This document shows positions 15,722 through 26,457 of a stretch of 64,000 nt of DNA, piece after piece; positions within the stretch are counted from its first letter, which is position 1; every line of letters starts with the position of its first letter. A program made the position numbers and the translations under genes. The notes beneath the pieces were generated by a model. It was not told the origin of the DNA and did no database searches. It saw only the letters and a list, made by a program, of their open reading frames with translations. The stretch is from assembly GCF_009729015.1 (NCBI RefSeq), contig NZ_CP045482.1, positions 1,236,001 to 1,300,000 on the forward strand, read 5' to 3'. Source of the DNA: Acidianus ambivalens. Its GTDB lineage: Archaea; Thermoproteota; Thermoprotei_A; Sulfolobales; Sulfolobaceae.

Positions 15722-17430
15722 AATCTAGCTTTAAAACTTTCATACATTTTTAGTTCTTCTTTTGTTACACTAGGTTTAACCTTGTCTAGAACCTTTTTAA
15801 AATCATCAATATTAACTTTAATTCTAAGCACATTCGTAATTGAAGCTTCCTTAAGTAGATTTCTTCTTATCTCATCTACAACCAGTTTCAAGTCTGCTGG
15901 TGTATAGTTTTCTGTAATTCTAGCAACTTCCTCTATTGTTTTTTCATCAACTTCTAAGCCTTTAGTTAATACTTTAAGAACTTTAATTCTTCCTTCGTAA
16001 TCTGGAGGCGGTACGTAAATTAATTTATCAATTCTTCCTGGCCTTAAAATTGCTGGGTCTAAATCCCACGGTCTATTAGTTGCCCCAACTAGTATAATGT
16101 CGTCAGTTTCCCTTATTCCATCTATTTGAGTTAAAAGCTCAGTTAATGCATTTCTCCATTCATTAAACATTCTATTCTTTGCTATCATATCTATTTCATC
16201 AATGAATATCACTGCAGGAGAATTGTCTCTAGCAATGTTAAACTTTTCCGCTATTACTTCTGGTGCTCTTATCTGCGCTGAGGCGAATTCTTCTCCAGAT
16301 AAAATTATGAAAGACGCTTTTAATTCATTTGCCATAGCTTTTGCAATGCTTGTTTTTCCCGTCCCTGGAGGTCCATAAAGTAAGATTCCTTTTACTGGTT
16401 TTATTCCCAATTTTTCAGCAAATTCTCTATTTTTTATTGGTAACTCAACAGATTCTCTTATTATTTCCTTAACTTTTTCTAAGTCTCCTAAATCGTCCCA
16501 AGTAATATCTGGTACTCCAAATGGTTTATCTATCATTTTCTCCCTAGAGTATTTCTTGGCTAAATTCTCGAATTTTATTAATGTAGAAATTTTTACCGAT
16601 GGTTTAAAGTTCTCAATGAATTTTAGGTAATCTTCAGTTGTAGGACTTTGAATTTTTGATTTAACTTCATCTACTATTAATTTAATATCTGCTGGAGAAA
16701 ATCTTTCCGATCTCTTAGCTAAGAGTTTGTAATCTATATTAGGATCTTTGATATATCCTTTCCATATTTCTTCTCTTCCTTCTTCATCGGGTAAAGGAAC
16801 ATAAATTATCTCATCAAATCTTCCCGGCCTAAGGAAGGCCTCGTCGATTTCTTGAGGCAAGTTAGTAGTACCTATTATGAGTATTTTATCTCCTTTATCA
16901 TGGAATTCTTGGATTCTATTTAATAGAATATTTATCAGCCTATGAGTTACCTCATGTACATCGTCCTCTCTGCTCATTGTAAAACTATCTATTTCGTCGA
17001 TGAAAAGTACTGCAGGCTGATTTGATTCAACTTTATCAAGGAAGGAAGTTAGTAAAATTTCACTTTCTCCGTACCATTTACTCAATATATCTGATGCATT
17101 TAACTGAAAGAAATTCCAGCCTAATTTATTTGCGATGGCTTTCGATAGGCTTGTTTTACCCGTTCCTGGAGGCCCAAAAAGTATTACACCGTAGGTTTTA
17201 CCTTTTTTGACCTCTTCGGCAATTTCTTCAAGCCTCTTCTTTACGTCTTTTAAATCGTATAGATCTTCTAACCTTGTACTTGGTATGTAGCTAACAACTT
17301 TCTTATGCCTATTAGCTATTCTATTAGCTCTCATCATCATTAGGAAGAATAGAAAAGGCACTATGAAGAATAATATCTGAAGGATTTCTATTGCTAATTG
17401 AAGGGCTTCAGAGACACTCACAAATTCCAT
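15718..17430 (-). CDS. Membrane-anchored tandem AAA ATPase (Cdc48-like)
   Basis: A 570-residue protein with a single N-terminal hydrophobic helix (about residues 12-33) followed by two AAA modules. Module 1 has Walker A GPPGTGKT at residues 86-93 and Walker B FIDEID near residue 146. Module 2 has another GPPGTGKT near residue 353 and a second FIDEID. Both keep arginine-finger region sequences (LRPGRFDEIIY and LRPGRIDKLIY). Cdc48/VAT proteins unfold substrates, but they have a soluble N-domain. This one has a membrane anchor instead, so it likely works at the membrane, in the manner of bacterial FtsH, but without a protease domain. It is divergent from the disulfide oxidoreductase gene. Confidence 0.9.
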   Translation of the reverse strand: MEFVSVSEALQLAIEILQILFFIVPFLFFLMMMRANRIANRHKKVVSYIPSTRLEDLYDLKDVKKRLEEIAEEVKKGKTYGVILFGPPGTGKTSLSKAIANKLGWNFFQLNASDILSKWYGESEILLTSFLDKVESNQPAVLFIDEIDSFTMSREDDVHEVTHRLINILLNRIQEFHDKGDKILIIGTTNLPQEIDEAFLRPGRFDEIIYVPLPDEEGREEIWKGYIKDPNIDYKLLAKRSERFSPADIKLIVDEVKSKIQSPTTEDYLKFIENFKPSVKISTLIKFENLAKKYSREKMIDKPFGVPDITWDDLGDLEKVKEIIRESVELPIKNREFAEKLGIKPVKGILLYGPPGTGKTSIAKAMANELKASFIILSGEEFASAQIRAPEVIAEKFNIARDNSPAVIFIDEIDMIAKNRMFNEWRNALTELLTQIDGIRETDDIILVGATNRPWDLDPAILRPGRIDKLIYVPPPDYEGRIKVLKVLTKGLEVDEKTIEEVARITENYTPADLKLVVDEIRRNLLKEASITNVLRIKVNIDDFKKVLDKVKPSVTKEELKMYESFKARF

Positions 17431-17535
17431 ATACTTTTCAAAGGCGATAAACCTTGCGTATTATTTTTAAATATAGAGTCATCTAAATTCTTAATGCATA
17501 AAAATTCTTTTTAATCTTAACTTTGTAATTGACAT

Positions 17536-18900
17536 ATGATAGTAGATGTTTTGATAGCGGGAGCAGGTGGTGCAGGCTATCCAGCAGCATTTAGATTAGA
17601 TAAAGCCGGATTAAAGGTAGTAATGGCTGATCCCAAAGGAGAACTAGGAGGTAATTGCTTATATCAGGGTTGTGTGCCTTCTAAGACACTGAGAGAATTA
17701 GCCCATCTGTACGTAAGAGCTAAGAAATTACTAGGATTTAATGAGACAATATCCTTTGAGAAAGCCCAAGATCACAAAGACTTTGTTCAAGAAACTAGGT
17801 TTAAGCAACATAAACAAGAATTGGCAGAATCTTCTGTAGAATTTTATAAAGGAGAAGTAGAGATTATAGATAATCATCATGCAGTAATCAAAGATGAGAA
17901 AGGAGATGTGCAGGTAGAGTATAAATACCTAATTTTAGCTACTGGAAGTGAGCCTTTTAAACCAAAATTTCCAGGTTCAGAATATTGTATAACTAGTGAC
18001 GATCTTTATAAATATAAGACTTCGATAAGAAAATTACCTAAAGAAATGGTAATAATTGGAGGAGGTTATATTGCTTTAGAAACCGCCTCTATTATGAATG
18101 CCTTAGGTACTAAGGTTCATGTATTAGTTAGGTCAGATAGAGTACTTAGAGGATTGGATAGTAGACTCGTGTCCTCATTACTTTCAATGTTGGATAAGAA
18201 CATTGATATAAGGTTTAACTCCCCAGTTATAGAAGTTCAGAAGATTGGAGATAAAGATGAATATAAAGTAATATATTCCGAGAAATCAGAGAAAAAGGAA
18301 ATTTCCGCAGATTTAGTTATGTTAGCTACTGGTAGAAGACCAGTATATCCTAAAGGGACTGAAAAATTGGGTTTGGCAATAGGTAAAACAGGGATAATGG
18401 TTGATGAAACAATAGTAACTAGTGTTAAAAACATTTATGCACCGGGCGACGTGAATGGTAGATCAATGTTCTTCCATTCAGCAGTTAGGCAATCTTTAGT
18501 CTCTGCTCATAATATACTTGCGGGTACGCCAATAGATTATATGGATTTCCAAAGCGTGCCAATTTCCGTTTTTACAATTCCTTCTATTGCTTATGTAGGA
18601 ATATTACCAGAGGAGGCAAAAAGGAGAGGAATAGACATAATAGAAGCATCATATCCCTTGAGTAAAGATTCAAGAGCGCAAATGTATGATGAAGCCGAAG
18701 GAGAAGTTAGACTGTTCTTTGAAAGAGGATCTTTAAGAATAATTGGAGGTTGGATAATAGGAATAGATGCGCCAACTATGATAAACGAAATAGGCACTGC
18801 AGTAGCTAATGGACTAACAGCTAGGCAAATGGCTAATTATGCAGATCAGCATCCAATGTCAAATGAAAGCATAAGTTATGCAGCAAGGAGCATATTTTGA
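17536..18900 (+). CDS. Pyridine nucleotide-disulfide oxidoreductase (dihydrolipoamide dehydrogenase-like)
   Basis: A 454-residue class I flavoprotein disulfide reductase. It has the FAD motif GAGGAGYPAA at the N-terminus, the redox pair in GGNCLYQGCVPSK (C-x4-C), a nucleotide loop VIIGGGYIALETA near residue 175, the second FAD segment IYAPGDVNG, and the C-terminal dimer-interface motif HPMSNE, which supplies the catalytic His-Glu pair. It resembles dihydrolipoamide dehydrogenase, mercuric reductase and CoA-disulfide relatives. A lipoamide or other disulfide substrate is likely, but there is no 2-oxoacid dehydrogenase operon beside it. The upstream gap of about 100 bases is AT-rich and should hold its promoter. 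Confidence 0.88.
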   Translation: MIVDVLIAGAGGAGYPAAFRLDKAGLKVVMADPKGELGGNCLYQGCVPSKTLRELAHLYVRAKKLLGFNETISFEKAQDHKDFVQETRFKQHKQELAESSVEFYKGEVEIIDNHHAVIKDEKGDVQVEYKYLILATGSEPFKPKFPGSEYCITSDDLYKYKTSIRKLPKEMVIIGGGYIALETASIMNALGTKVHVLVRSDRVLRGLDSRLVSSLLSMLDKNIDIRFNSPVIEVQKIGDKDEYKVIYSEKSEKKEISADLVMLATGRRPVYPKGTEKLGLAIGKTGIMVDETIVTSVKNIYAPGDVNGRSMFFHSAVRQSLVSAHNILAGTPIDYMDFQSVPISVFTIPSIAYVGILPEEAKRRGIDIIEASYPLSKDSRAQMYDEAEGEVRLFFERGSLRIIGGWIIGIDAPTMINEIGTAVANGLTARQMANYADQHPMSNESISYAARSIF

Positions 18901-18924
18901 TACGAAAAGAAGAAAATTTTTCAT

Positions 18925-19293
18925 TTATTTTGGCATGTTTCTGGTTATTTTTTCTCTTATTTGCGTATCCACTTCTCCTAAGGCCTTAGTTAATAATTTC
19001 ATGTCTCTATCGTGCAAGTCTTTAGGTAATTGAGAAGAGGCTTGCATTCTTAACTGTATAAAAGCTTTTAGGACGTCATCAGGTAATGTTGAAGCTAACT
19101 TAAGGTTAGTTTTGCATAAATTTAGATATTCTTAATCGGTAGCCTTTTCTGCCATTTCTCGTATTAGATCTTTTAGAGCGTTTATCTTATCCTCATCTTT
19201 CATCTGAAGTAATTGTTGGAACAATTTACCCATTGTTTCTTCTCTTTATTTTTCTTGCATTTTAGCTATTTGGAGAATAGAAAGTTGAGACAT
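18925..19293 (-). pseudogene. Broken gene of unknown family: one frame, two in-frame TAA stops
   Basis: This fills the 460-base gap before the ferredoxin oxidoreductase genes. From an ATG at 19293 the minus strand reads MSQLSILQIAKMQEK, then TAA (19246-19248), then REETMGKLFQQLLQMKDED and more helical sequence to a second TAA (19132-19134). It continues EYLNLCKTNLKLAS through to LLTKALGEVDTQ and NMPK with a final TAA at 18925. All parts are in one frame, about 123 codons, with no indel needed. Each stop could be a one-base change from CAA or GAA. The helical, charged composition continues across both stops, so this looks like a recently broken gene. Sequencing error is possible. Function unknown. 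Confidence 0.75.
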
Positions 19294-19362
19294 GATATTA
19301 CATTGATTTAAAAAGTTATAAAAGTTTAAACGGAAAAAATACGCTAAACTCGAAAAACTCCG

Positions 19363-20263
19363 TTAAACTCTTTTTGCTTTTATCAGCTCATCGATTTTAG
19401 TGGTAGATTCTCCATTTTTCTCTATTTCTTGTTTTGCAGGATAATAATCTAAGTAGTTAGGTATATTTTGCATTATTCTTTCTTCAAATGTTGGAACTAG
19501 CTCGTTCTCATAAAATACTCCAATAGGTATTTTGTCTCCCCATTCGAGTGCTTTTAACATAGCTCTCTCAAACTTTGTTTGTTGATCTGCCTCGCTCTTT
19601 ACTTTAGGATCCCAAGTAGGATCGTTATCTAATTTGTAAATTCTTTTATCGTACCATTCCTTAGTATTTATATCATTATATGTCGGACAAGGTTGTAAAA
19701 CATCTATAAATGCTAACCCTTTATGCTTAATTGCTTTAACTATTAGATCTTTAAGGTGCATTACATCGTAGGCATATCCTCTTGCAACAAAAGTGTATCC
19801 CGCAGATAATGCTACTGAAATTGGATTTACAGCGTCGTTTATATTTGGTCTAGGTAACGACTTAGTTTTTAAACCTCTATGAAGAGTGGGTGACGCTTGA
19901 CCTTTTGTTAATCCGTAAACTCCATTGTCGTGAACTATTACTGTCATATCAATATTTCTTCTGCCAGCATGAACAAAATGCCCCATTCCTATACCTAGTC
20001 CATCACCGTCTCCTATGTTTACAATTACTTCCAATGATGGATTAGATAATTTTATTCCGGTGGCATAAGCTATAGACCTTCCGTGTAATGTGTGTACTCC
20101 TCCTATAGGTAACTGTATAAAGTGAGGTATCTTACCCGAGCAACCTATTCCAGATACTACTATAACTTTTTTAGGATCTATCCCTAGTTCCTTTATTGCC
20201 ATTTCTTCTGCTCTTAATATTCCAAAGTTTCCACAACCTGGGCACCAATCTACGAATACAGGT

Positions 20264-20277
<14 letters not shown>
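19363..20277 (-). CDS. 2-oxoacid:ferredoxin oxidoreductase, beta subunit
   Basis: A 304-residue subunit binding thiamine diphosphate. It has the N-terminal cysteines of WCPGCGNFG, a third Cys in SGIGCSGKIP, the TPP motif GDGDGLGIGMGHF (G-D-G then N further on), and late CPTYND-like sequence, all as in the archaeal two-subunit enzyme. With the alpha subunit it oxidatively decarboxylates pyruvate, 2-oxoglutarate and other 2-oxoacids, making acyl-CoA and reduced ferredoxin through one [4Fe-4S] cluster. The gene overlaps the 3' end of the alpha subunit gene by 14 bases, so the two are one operon. Confidence 0.95.
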
Positions 20278-22138
<1,861 letters not shown>

Positions 22139-22161
22139 ATTATAAATTCTCGAAGGTAGAA

Positions 22162-22168
22162 TATAAAA
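22162..22168 (-). promoter_or_regulatory. TATA box of the ferredoxin oxidoreductase operon
   Basis: Read on the minus strand this is TTTTATA, centred 27 bases before the ATG at 22138. It fixes the alpha subunit start as leaderless and excludes the longer open frame. Confidence 0.6.
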
Positions 22169-22405
22169 TGCTCTCACGTAATTTTATAAATGAGTATTTT
22201 AACAAAGTTAATTGGTGCCTTTAATAGAAAGTTAAAATAATATTGAATGCGTAATATTTAATTCGTATCATAAACATTGTAAAAACTTAAGATGGTATTA
22301 TCTGGAAATTTCTGAAAAATTTCTATCATAGATCTTAGGAGACTTTATCACTTTCAAGCCTCACTCTGGGAAAAATAAATATACCCGTGAAAGTAGTTAG
22401 CACCT

Positions 22406-22684
22406 ATGAAGTACCAAGAATTAATTTCAATAAAAAATGATATGTTTATTTCAAAAAATGCAGCAGATATGATAATGTATATGAAACCAGGAGAGAAAAT
22501 GGTCTTTAAGAAAAACCAGGAGTTATCTTTAATAGTACACAAGGGTGAAGGAGAACTAAGTATAGGGAAGAGGCGTGTAAAACTGAAGGAGAAAAGCACT
22601 ATAATTAGTAAAGAATCCACAGAGAAAATTATAGTGGCCTTAACGTCTATGTTGCTATTTATTCATATAGAGGCTATTGCTTGA
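22406..22684 (+). CDS. Small cupin-like protein
   Basis: A 92-residue protein starting MKYQELISIKND. The middle section contains MKPGEKMVFKKNQELSL then VHKGEGELSIGKRRVKL and a later STIIS strand: alternating short strands with G-E-G-x-L, the look of half a cupin barrel. The metal-binding histidines typical of cupins are mostly missing, so any catalytic role is doubtful. A sensor or binding role is possible. A TATA-like AAATATA lies about 25 bases upstream of the ATG. The stop codon abuts the convergent SRPBCC gene. Family call is tentative. Confidence 0.45.
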   Translation: MKYQELISIKNDMFISKNAADMIMYMKPGEKMVFKKNQELSLIVHKGEGELSIGKRRVKLKEKSTIISKESTEKIIVALTSMLLFIHIEAIA

Positions 22685-23089
22685 TTAAATTTTACTTTCA
22701 ATTCTTTTTAACCTAACTTTTTCCTCAAAATTTTTCTTAAAGTCATTGATCCACCTAGATATAAATAATCTAGAGATTTTTTCAAACCATCCATCATAGT
22801 CGAATATCAATGTAACCTTTCCTTGCTCAATCAAAAACTCCAAATTTCCAGTTCCGCCTTTATTTATTGTAAAGACATATTTTATTCTTCCCTCAGTTGA
22901 GGAATAATAATTGCCAACTATCTCAAAAGGAGTTCCTAGGAATTTTCCTTTACAAGTGTATTTTCCTTCACTTGTTTTAACTTCCTTAATTGGAGGGAAT
23001 AAATTAGGTAATACGAATGAAGGATCAGAAAGAACTACTAACAACGCATTACTTTCATGCTTAGTTTGTATTTCAGCAACAATTCTCAT
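22685..23089 (-). CDS. SRPBCC/START-like protein (DUF3211-type candidate)
   Basis: A 134-residue protein starting MRIVAEIQTKHESNALLVVLSDP. It shows repeated beta strands (GKYTCKGKFLGTPFEIVGNY, RIKYVFTINKGG, GKVTLIFDYD) and a long C-terminal helix (SRLFISRWINDFKKNFEE). This arrangement is that of the SRPBCC helix-grip fold, which binds hydrophobic ligands. A related Sulfolobus family, DUF3211, has this fold as I remember it. Ligand unknown. It lies between a convergent cupin-like gene and the TFB gene, divergent from the latter. Confidence 0.55.
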   Translation of the reverse strand: MRIVAEIQTKHESNALLVVLSDPSFVLPNLFPPIKEVKTSEGKYTCKGKFLGTPFEIVGNYYSSTEGRIKYVFTINKGGTGNLEFLIEQGKVTLIFDYDGWFEKISRLFISRWINDFKKNFEEKVRLKRIESKI

Positions 23090-23246
23090 GCTTCATCATT
23101 ATAAAATTTAAGCCTAAAGGTTATAAATGTGTGCTATTTTATCATTAAATAAAATATATCGAATATTATCTTCTTTCAACATTAAATTCATGATTACATT
23201 TTATAAAGAAAACTTTATTAACTAGAAAGACAATATATGTAAATTC

Positions 23247-24131
23247 GTGACCAGTATGAGTAGTGAAGTAATATGTCCAAAGGACAAAATAGTCTTTGAT
23301 GCTAACAGGGGAGAGTACATCTGTACAGAGACGGGAGAAGTGCTAGAGGATAAAGTTGTAGACCAAGGACCAGAGTGGAGAGCTTATACAGAAGAAGAGA
23401 ACAGAGAAAGAAGCAGAGCTGGTACAATTAACTTAGCAGTTCATGATATGGGTCTTTCAACCTATATGGATACAAGGGCAAAGGATAGAATAAAAGCCAT
23501 GAGATTGAGGAAATTACAGATAAGATCTAGGGTAGGTACTTCAGAACAGAGGAACTTAGTTAAGGCTATGACAATACTAGAGAGAATAATAGACAATTTA
23601 GGATTACCAAAGGCAGTGAAAGAAGAAGCTGCAATAATTTATAGAAAAGCACTAGAGAAAAAGCTAATAAAAGGTAGAAGCATAGAAGAAGTAGTTGCAG
23701 CATCAGTTTACGCAGCTTGTAGAAAGATGAATATTCCGACAACTTTAGACGAAATAAGCAAAGCTACTTCTGCTAATAAGAAAGAGATAGGAAAGGCTTA
23801 TAGATTATTATTAAGGGAAGACGTTACAGAAGTTCCTGCAAGCGATCCTAAGTACTATGTAATGAAGATAGCTTCATTATTAGGACTTAGTGGTAAAGTA
23901 ATGACTGCGGCTACGGAGATTGTGGAGAGAGCTAAGAAAGCTGGAATAACTTCTGGTAAAGATCCTGCAAGTATTGCAGCGGCGGCAGTATATATAGCTG
24001 CAAACATTAACGGAGAAAGGAGATCTCAAAGAGAGATCTCAGAAGTGTCTGGAGTAACGCAAGTAACTATAAGGAATAGGTATAGGGAAATTGCTAGGGA
24101 GTTAGGAATAGATATAGAAGGTATAAATTGA
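23247..24131 (+). CDS. tfb: Transcription initiation factor TFB (second-type paralogue candidate)
   Basis: A 294-residue archaeal TFB. The zinc-ribbon region is VICPKDKIVFDANRG then YICTETGEVLEDKV, so the second cysteine of each knuckle is replaced (C-x-x-D and C-x-x-T), as I recall for Sulfolobus TFB1. Next come the B-reader (RSRAGTINLAVHDMGLST) and two cyclin-fold repeats (about residues 100-190 and 195-285) that bind TBP and DNA. The linker between GLST and the first cyclin fold looks shorter than in TFB1, so this may be a second TFB. It recruits RNA polymerase to TATA promoters. The start is GTG at 23247; an ATG three codons later (23256) is possible. Confidence 0.9.
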   Translation: MTSMSSEVICPKDKIVFDANRGEYICTETGEVLEDKVVDQGPEWRAYTEEENRERSRAGTINLAVHDMGLSTYMDTRAKDRIKAMRLRKLQIRSRVGTSEQRNLVKAMTILERIIDNLGLPKAVKEEAAIIYRKALEKKLIKGRSIEEVVAASVYAACRKMNIPTTLDEISKATSANKKEIGKAYRLLLREDVTEVPASDPKYYVMKIASLLGLSGKVMTAATEIVERAKKAGITSGKDPASIAAAAVYIAANINGERRSQREISEVSGVTQVTIRNRYREIARELGIDIEGIN

Positions 24132-24191
24132 ATATTTTTATGTAATCAAGTATTTGCTTAAGATTTATAACGAGAACATCTAATTTCTCAT

Positions 24192-25856
24192 ATGCGAAGG
24201 TTTTATTTATTCTTCGTAGTTACGTTAGCTTTCTATTTGATAGTGTTTAGGACTTTATTTGAGGTTAATGCTTTTTCCTTGCTAGATACTGAGCCAAGTT
24301 ACCTATACTATAGGCAATATTTGTTTTCTATTCCTACACCTTTCTCATATTTTTACAATTTTCTTAATTCAATTTGGTGGAATTCGCCAGAGAAAATATT
24401 TACAGTATTGCCTTTTATTTTAGGCACTACTTTATTTTATGTAATGTCATCATATTTTAATTTGATAGAATGGAAAAAGTGGATTTTATCATTTCTTTTT
24501 ATGCTTAACCCAGGCACGGCACTTATTCTTTATGTAGGAGATGCACCGAGTATATTAATGTCTTATGCCTTTGGTCCTTTAGTATTTCTATTGGGTTATC
24601 GACTAGCAAAAAATATTAATTTAAAAAATTTTCTGATTTTATCTTTAGTATTAATAGTTGCAAATTGGATATATTTTGAGTCTTTTATTCTAGATTTTAT
24701 ATTTCTATTGCCCATATTATTTTTTGCTAGTAATAAGATAAAATTTCTTTTAGCCTCCCTGGCATCTTCGGCGTTATCCTTTTTATCTCTGGTAAATTAC
24801 GAAGTTTTAGTTTACGAGATAGTTGTCCCTTCGTTAAATATAACGAGCGCTCATTATATACCATTATATGTTAAAGAAATGTATTATATTTCTTTTTATT
24901 TAGGAATATTTTCAATCTATCTTTTCATTAAAAAGTATAAGATACCTTCAGCTATAGTTTCAGTATCTCTAATACTTTTGTTGTCCTGGCTTGTAGTCTT
25001 TGTAAAAATTCCTAACATACCTCTTATAAATGCAATATTTTTAATATTTCAATCATTTCAACAGAAGTTTATTCTTTTTATTTCAGGATTAGTTGTGATC
25101 TCCTTTGCGTTTTTAAAATCATGGAAATATATTTTCTTTATTCTATTTTTAATGAGCTTGGCAAATATGCCTTGCATTAACTTGTATACGCAAGAGCATG
25201 TAACTGCTTATGCTATACTAACATTTAATGCTAATAATTATGCTGTATGCGAGGAGTTTTTTAAATTGCAAAAATTTATTTATGAACATCCAGGATTTTA
25301 TTATATAGGAATAAATAAAACGTTTTTATTAGAATGCAATTTATACTCTATTTATAAATATGAGAATCTTATTCCAAATTTACTGCCAGTATCTTTTTCA
25401 ATATTTGGTGTTAATGCAAAGCAATTAGCTTATGAAGGTATAAAATATTATCTAGTAGTTAGTAATGAAACTCCAAATTACTCTAATTTTAAGCTAGTAT
25501 TCTCATGCGGTAAGTTTCACTTGTACGAAAATGAATGTTTTAAATCTATAGCTTTTTCAGCCAATGGAGAGCCACTTAATGTTACAGTTACTCCTTGTAA
25601 GGTGATAGTTATAGGTAACTCCACGTTTGCTAAAGTATTAGTACCTTATTATGGTTTATGGAAAGGTGCTAGAGATTGTAACGGATATCTAGGAATACCT
25701 ATGAATAACGGATATGGAGAGGCTATAAATGAAGCTTATTATATCAACCAATATTTAATTATAGTAGATTTCATAGTATTAATAATAATATCTGGGCTAT
25801 TAGCCAAACTGTGTTGGAGTAAATTGAGGTCAGTAATATGGCTAAAAAGGATGTAA
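24192..25856 (+). CDS. Large polytopic membrane protein, possibly GT-C/YfhO-like
   Basis: A 554-residue protein with about ten to twelve hydrophobic helices in its first 340 residues, then an extracytoplasmic domain (about residues 345-520), then a last helix. The last domain contains GIKYYLVVSNETP and later FHLYENE, which resembles the segment at the end of YfhO-type GT-C membrane proteins. That resemblance is weak. Cysteines are frequent in the outer domain (CEEFF, LECN, FSCGKF, NECF, TPCK), suggesting disulfides. I do not see the DxD-type loop of a GT-C glycosyltransferase, so activity is unknown. It overlaps the next gene by 19 bases and heads a four-gene set. Confidence 0.55.
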   Translation: MRRFYLFFVVTLAFYLIVFRTLFEVNAFSLLDTEPSYLYYRQYLFSIPTPFSYFYNFLNSIWWNSPEKIFTVLPFILGTTLFYVMSSYFNLIEWKKWILSFLFMLNPGTALILYVGDAPSILMSYAFGPLVFLLGYRLAKNINLKNFLILSLVLIVANWIYFESFILDFIFLLPILFFASNKIKFLLASLASSALSFLSLVNYEVLVYEIVVPSLNITSAHYIPLYVKEMYYISFYLGIFSIYLFIKKYKIPSAIVSVSLILLLSWLVVFVKIPNIPLINAIFLIFQSFQQKFILFISGLVVISFAFLKSWKYIFFILFLMSLANMPCINLYTQEHVTAYAILTFNANNYAVCEEFFKLQKFIYEHPGFYYIGINKTFLLECNLYSIYKYENLIPNLLPVSFSIFGVNAKQLAYEGIKYYLVVSNETPNYSNFKLVFSCGKFHLYENECFKSIAFSANGEPLNVTVTPCKVIVIGNSTFAKVLVPYYGLWKGARDCNGYLGIPMNNGYGEAINEAYYINQYLIIVDFIVLIIISGLLAKLCWSKLRSVIWLKRM

Positions 25857-26176
25857 AAAATTATATATATTCATTTCTTTTGTCAATATTTCCATCTTTT
25901 TCAGTTTATCTTAGTTCTTATGATCAACTAATGTTCTTTTTAATCACTCTAATTTTATTTATAATTTTAAGATTTGATTTTAGATTTCTTATAATATTAG
26001 GCATAATAAATTTAATATTTTCAGCCTTATTTTTCTTTATACCTTTAGGTAATGTTGCATATTTTTATCTTCTTTTTGGAATCATTGGCATAATAATACA
26101 AGATTTTTTAGGTAGTAAGTTATCTAATAAAGCGAATGAAAAAGCAAGAAAAAAGAAGACAAACAAGAGGAAATAA
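25838..26176 (+). CDS. Small membrane protein with lysine-rich tail
   Basis: I do not recognise this family. It is a 112-residue protein with three or four predicted helices (about residues 8-25, 28-45, 50-68 and 73-90) and a very basic C-terminus (SNKANEKARKKKTNKRK). The tail should lie on the cytoplasmic face, where it could bind DNA, RNA or acidic lipids. It starts 19 bases before the end of the large membrane protein gene and its end overlaps the next gene by 41 bases, so three genes are nested in one transcript. Confidence 0.55.
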   Translation: MAKKDVKNYIYSFLLSIFPSFSVYLSSYDQLMFFLITLILFIILRFDFRFLIILGIINLIFSALFFFIPLGNVAYFYLLFGIIGIIIQDFLGSKLSNKANEKARKKKTNKRK

Positions 26177-26378
26177 AAAAGCAACAAAAAGAGATAAAAG
26201 TATTAAATCAATAATTAATAAAATATCAATAGTACTTATGATAATATCTTTCCCATTTTTATTGGATATATGGGCCTCCGCATTTATTAAGGGTGCTTAT
26301 TCTGTAAATTATGTAGCTATTGCATTAGGTTTATTCACTTTATCATTCATTTTGAGAACAATAACTATGAGAAGTTAG
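26136..26378 (+). CDS. Small two-helix membrane protein with basic N-terminus
   Basis: I do not recognise this family. It has 80 residues, a strongly basic N-terminus (MKKQEKRRQTRGNKKATKRDK), then two helices (about residues 28-48 and 55-75). Its start lies inside the tail of the previous gene in another frame, so the basic tail and basic head are encoded by overlapping DNA. The two small proteins may share a role at the membrane. About 80 bases separate it from the ParA-like gene. Confidence 0.5.
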   Translation: MKKQEKRRQTRGNKKATKRDKSIKSIINKISIVLMIISFPFLLDIWASAFIKGAYSVNYVAIALGLFTLSFILRTITMRS

Positions 26379-26457
26379 AAATATTGTAATTAAAAACAAC
26401 TATTTAGATAAATTTTTATGATGAAGATTTAAATTCCTTCTTGAAGTATGCTAATCT

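Noticed and set aside
22139..22177. Longer start for the ferredoxin oxidoreductase alpha subunit
   Set aside because: The TATA box at 22162-22168 lies inside the extension, at the right distance from the ATG at 22138.
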